From: Subtercola sp. PAMC28395
GTDB lineage: Bacteria > Actinomycetota > Actinomycetes > Actinomycetales > Microbacteriaceae
Assembly (NCBI RefSeq): GCF_018889995.1
Contig: NZ_CP076547.1
Location: forward strand, 1,674,001 to 1,738,000
DNA length: 64,000 bases
Direction: 5' to 3'
The position numbers and the translations under genes were made by a program. Each line of letters begins with the position of its first letter. The first letter of the stretch is position 1. Of this stretch, positions 61,930 through 64,000 are shown in pieces. The notes under the pieces were generated by a model, which was not told where the DNA came from, made no database searches, and worked only from the letters and a program-made list of their open reading frames with translations.

Positions 61930-62931
61930 ATGACTGAACTCCAGGTCGGCTATGCCGCAATGCTTGAACAGTTCCACCCGACGGAGGCGGTCGCCCTCAG
62001 CGTTCTGGCCGAGCAGGACGGGTTCAGCGGTGTGATGGCAGCAGACCACTTTCAGCCATGGGTGCCGCAGCAGGGCCAGAGTTCGTTCGTCTGGAACGTT
62101 CTGGCCGCCGTCGGTGAGCGCACGAAGGGTGACTTCGGCCCGGGAGTGACGGCCCCCACGTTCCGCTGGCACCCCGCGATGATCGCGCAGGCCTCGGCGA
62201 CGATGGCCGCGATGTACCCGGGCCGTCACTGGCTCGGGCTGGGTTCGGGGGAAGCCCTGAACGAGCACATCGTCGGCCAGTACTGGCCGGAGACGCCCGA
62301 GAGAATCAACCGGATGTTCGAAGCCATCGACATCATCAACAAACTCTTCACTGCCTCCCTCGCTGGCAAAGACGTCAAGCATCGCGGCGAGTTCTACAAG
62401 CTCGAGTCCACCCGGCTCTGGACCATGCCGGAAGTCGCCCCCGAGATCCTCGTGGCCACCGCAGGTCCCGTGACCGCCAAGCGAGCCGGTCGACACACCG
62501 ACGGGCTCATCACCGTCGGCGCTCCGCTGGAGAAGATCGCTGGCCTGTTCGCCAGGTTCGGCGAGGGTGCGCGCGACGCGGGCAGAGACCCCGACTCGAT
62601 GCCCAAGGTTCTTCAGCTGCACCTGTCGTGGGCACCAGACGAGAAGGATGCCCTGACGAACGCGATGGTCGAGTGGCCGAACGGCGGCATGAGGTTCCCG
62701 AAGGCCGATATCCGTTCTCCGTTCGAGTTCGAACAGATGGCAAAGCTCGTTCGCCCCGAGGACTTCGAGGGACGCATGGTCATCTCGAGTGACCCCGACG
62801 TGCACCGTGCGCACATCCAGCGGTTCGTCGATCTCGGGTTCGATCGCATCTACCTGCACAACGTCGGCCGCAACCAGGCCGAGTGGATCGAGGTCTTCGG
62901 CCGCGACGTTCTGCCGAAGCTGAAGTGCTAG
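61930..62931 (+). CDS. F420-dependent LLM-class oxidoreductase (TIGR03557-type)
   Basis: A 333-residue flavin/F420 oxidoreductase of the luciferase-like superfamily. [20 protein letters not shown] opens as in the F420-dependent glucose-6-phosphate dehydrogenase-like family TIGR03557; [30 protein letters not shown] and [16 protein letters not shown] are the cofactor-site blocks. The glucose-6-phosphate enzyme itself is related, but the substrate here is not fixed. It ends one base before cofE, so it probably shares a transcript with the F420 genes, which supports F420 rather than FMN as cofactor. Confidence 0.9.
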   Translation: MTELQVGYAAMLEQFHPTEAVALSVLAEQDGFSGVMAADHFQPWVPQQGQSSFVWNVLAAVGERTKGDFGPGVTAPTFRWHPAMIAQASATMAAMYPGRHWLGLGSGEALNEHIVGQYWPETPERINRMFEAIDIINKLFTASLAGKDVKHRGEFYKLESTRLWTMPEVAPEILVATAGPVTAKRAGRHTDGLITVGAPLEKIAGLFARFGEGARDAGRDPDSMPKVLQLHLSWAPDEKDALTNAMVEWPNGGMRFPKADIRSPFEFEQMAKLVRPEDFEGRMVISSDPDVHRAHIQRFVDLGFDRIYLHNVGRNQAEWIEVFGRDVLPKLKC

Positions 62932-62932
62932 C

Positions 62933-63829
62933 GTGGGCACCCCAGCGTTCTTCGCGGTGTATGCCGTTGAAGGCATACCCGAGGTAGTGGCGGGCGATGA
63001 CCTCGCCGAACTCATCGGCAGTGCAATGGATTCCAGCGAACTGGTGCCCGAAGCCGGCGACATCCTGGTCGTCACGAGCAAGATCGTCTCCAAGGCCGAA
63101 GGTCGCAGTGTGCTGGCGGATGACCGTGAGGCTGCCATCACGGCCGAAACCGTTCGCGTGGTCGCCACCCGCGCGCACCCCGGTGGCGTGACGAGAATCG
63201 TCGAGAACCGGCAGGGGATCGTGCAGGCCGCAGCCGGGGTCGACTCCAGCAATACTCCCGCCGGTACGGTGCTCCTGCTGCCCGTCGACCCTGACGCGTC
63301 AGCACGAGCCATCGCAACCGCCCTCCGATCGCGATTCGGAGTCGAACTCGGGGTCGTCATCTCTGACACTCTCGGGCGGGCCTGGCGCGAGGGCCAGACC
63401 GACGCGGCGATCGGCTCTGCCGGTGTTCGCGTGCTCGACGACCTGCGTGGGGGCACCGACACCTTCGGGCAGCCCCTGATCGTCACCCAGATCGCGGTCG
63501 CCGACGAACTCGCTGCAGCTGGCGACCTGATCAAGGGCAAGGCGAGCGGCGTACCCGTGGCACTCGTCCGCGGGCTCTCGCACTACGTGACACCGTCGCT
63601 GGACACGCCCGCTCGCGCCCTGAACCGCACAGGGCCAGGCGACATGTTCCGGCTCGGCACCGATGAAGCGATCGACGAGGGATTCCAGAAGGGTCGTGCA
63701 GAGGGATTCGACGCGGCGTTCGCCGAGGGATTCGCCGCTGGCCGGGCCGCGGGACTCCGGGAGGAGCATGTCTCCGGGCGTACCACCGGGTCGACCGCGA
63801 ACGCAGGCGACGGAGCCACGGTCTCGTGA
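62933..63829 (+). CDS. cofE: Coenzyme F420-0:L-glutamate ligase (CofE)
   Basis: A 298-residue enzyme adding glutamate to F420-0 in the last steps of coenzyme F420 synthesis. [54 protein letters not shown] and [14 protein letters not shown] are family blocks (the last is close to the C-terminus of the ligase domain). It lacks the C-terminal nitroreductase-like domain of mycobacterial FbiB. A short Ala/Gly/Arg-rich tail with EGFxxGRAEGF repeats extends it. GTG start; its stop overlaps the cofC GTG by four bases. Confidence 0.92.
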   Translation: MGTPAFFAVYAVEGIPEVVAGDDLAELIGSAMDSSELVPEAGDILVVTSKIVSKAEGRSVLADDREAAITAETVRVVATRAHPGGVTRIVENRQGIVQAAAGVDSSNTPAGTVLLLPVDPDASARAIATALRSRFGVELGVVISDTLGRAWREGQTDAAIGSAGVRVLDDLRGGTDTFGQPLIVTQIAVADELAAAGDLIKGKASGVPVALVRGLSHYVTPSLDTPARALNRTGPGDMFRLGTDEAIDEGFQKGRAEGFDAAFAEGFAAGRAAGLREEHVSGRTTGSTANAGDGATVS

Positions 63830-64000
63830 CGGGCTGGGTCGTGGTCGTACCCGTCAAGGGGTCGACGGAATCGAAGACCAGGCTTGCAGCCGCGTGGACC
63901 ATGGAGGCAGGCTTCAGCGGCGAGCAGCGCCGCGAGCTCGCGCTTGCTTTCGCCCTCGATGCGGTCACGGCCATCGCTGCCGCGGCAGAAGTGCGCGAGG
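63826..64000 (+). CDS. cofC: 2-phospho-L-lactate guanylyltransferase (CofC/FbiD), N-terminal part
   Basis: A partial gene: GTG 63826, translationally coupled to cofE, runs out of the window after 58 codons. [18 protein letters not shown] is the nucleotide-binding opening of CofC/FbiD, which activates phospholactate or phosphoenolpyruvate with GTP to begin F420 side-chain assembly. With cofE and the oxidoreductase it forms an F420 operon next to coaD, as fbiD lies near gpsA-ddl-thiL in mycobacteria. Confidence 0.88.
   Translation, partial: MTGWVVVVPVKGSTESKTRLAAAWTMEAGFSGEQRRELALAFALDAVTAIAAAAEVRE

Noticed and set aside
61753..63540. 595-residue minus-strand frame
   Set aside because: Antisense to the F420 oxidoreductase and cofE; no family likeness.

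Overview
The window is high-GC DNA from an actinobacterium. Several features point to the family Microbacteriaceae: the small DUF7882-type protein, the ParA-like ATPase with a KGGANKT loop, a DUF222/HNH (13E12-type) nuclease, and the order leuC-leuD-murA-plsC-gpsA-ddl with DUF3515-thiL, rsmD, recG and coaD further on. Genus cannot be given. Coenzyme F420 genes at the right end show that the organism probably makes and uses F420. I found no rRNA, tRNA, CRISPR array or intact insertion sequence.

Layout. 1-6.8 kb: the end of an SDR gene, a LysR regulator, and a lipid-phosphate group (two PAP2 phosphatases, a DAG-type lipid kinase, DUF1206, cardiolipin synthase). 6.8-15.8 kb: unrelated single genes (DUF2510 and holin-like membrane proteins, kynureninase, a CtpE-like P-type ATPase, a deaminase, DUF7882, a ParA-like ATPase, DUF3892). 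15.9-21.1 kb: putA with a divergent LysR gene and two DUF202 proteins.

21.3-33.4 kb is the most system-like part. Two divergent gene blocks flank one TetR regulator. The minus block encodes an NMT1/THI5-type ABC importer, a nucleoside phosphorylase, a nucleoside hydrolase and an adenosine deaminase. The plus block encodes TetR, a flavin monooxygenase, a DUF985 cupin, an MtaD/TrzN-like amidohydrolase and an adenine deaminase. Together they look like an uptake and breakdown route for a modified purine or nucleoside. 33.5-38.9 kb: a HAD phosphatase, a stand-alone LigD polymerase domain facing an ATP-dependent DNA ligase, a zinc-ribbon protein, and a DUF4097-PadR operon with a clear promoter and palindromic operator.

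39-46.7 kb: a yybP-ykoY manganese riboswitch controls a TerC-family gene, followed by leucine (leuCD), cell-wall (murA, ddl) and phospholipid (plsC, gpsA) genes. 46.7-53.7 kb is accessory: aldo/keto reductase, M3 peptidase, LysE exporter, repeats, and a 13E12 HNH gene with an SOS-box-like promoter. It separates ddl from DUF3515-thiL, which are neighbours in many actinobacteria. 53.8-64 kb returns to the conserved order (thiL, rsmD, recG, coaD), with an MFS exporter and a lipoprotein interposed, and ends in the F420 genes (F420-type oxidoreductase, cofE, start of cofC).

Regulatory DNA is readable in several places: long-armed hairpins between convergent genes, an intercistronic hairpin after the ABC binding-protein gene, and apparently leaderless starts (-10 box 6-7 bases before the start codon) at thiL, recG, coaD and the HNH gene.
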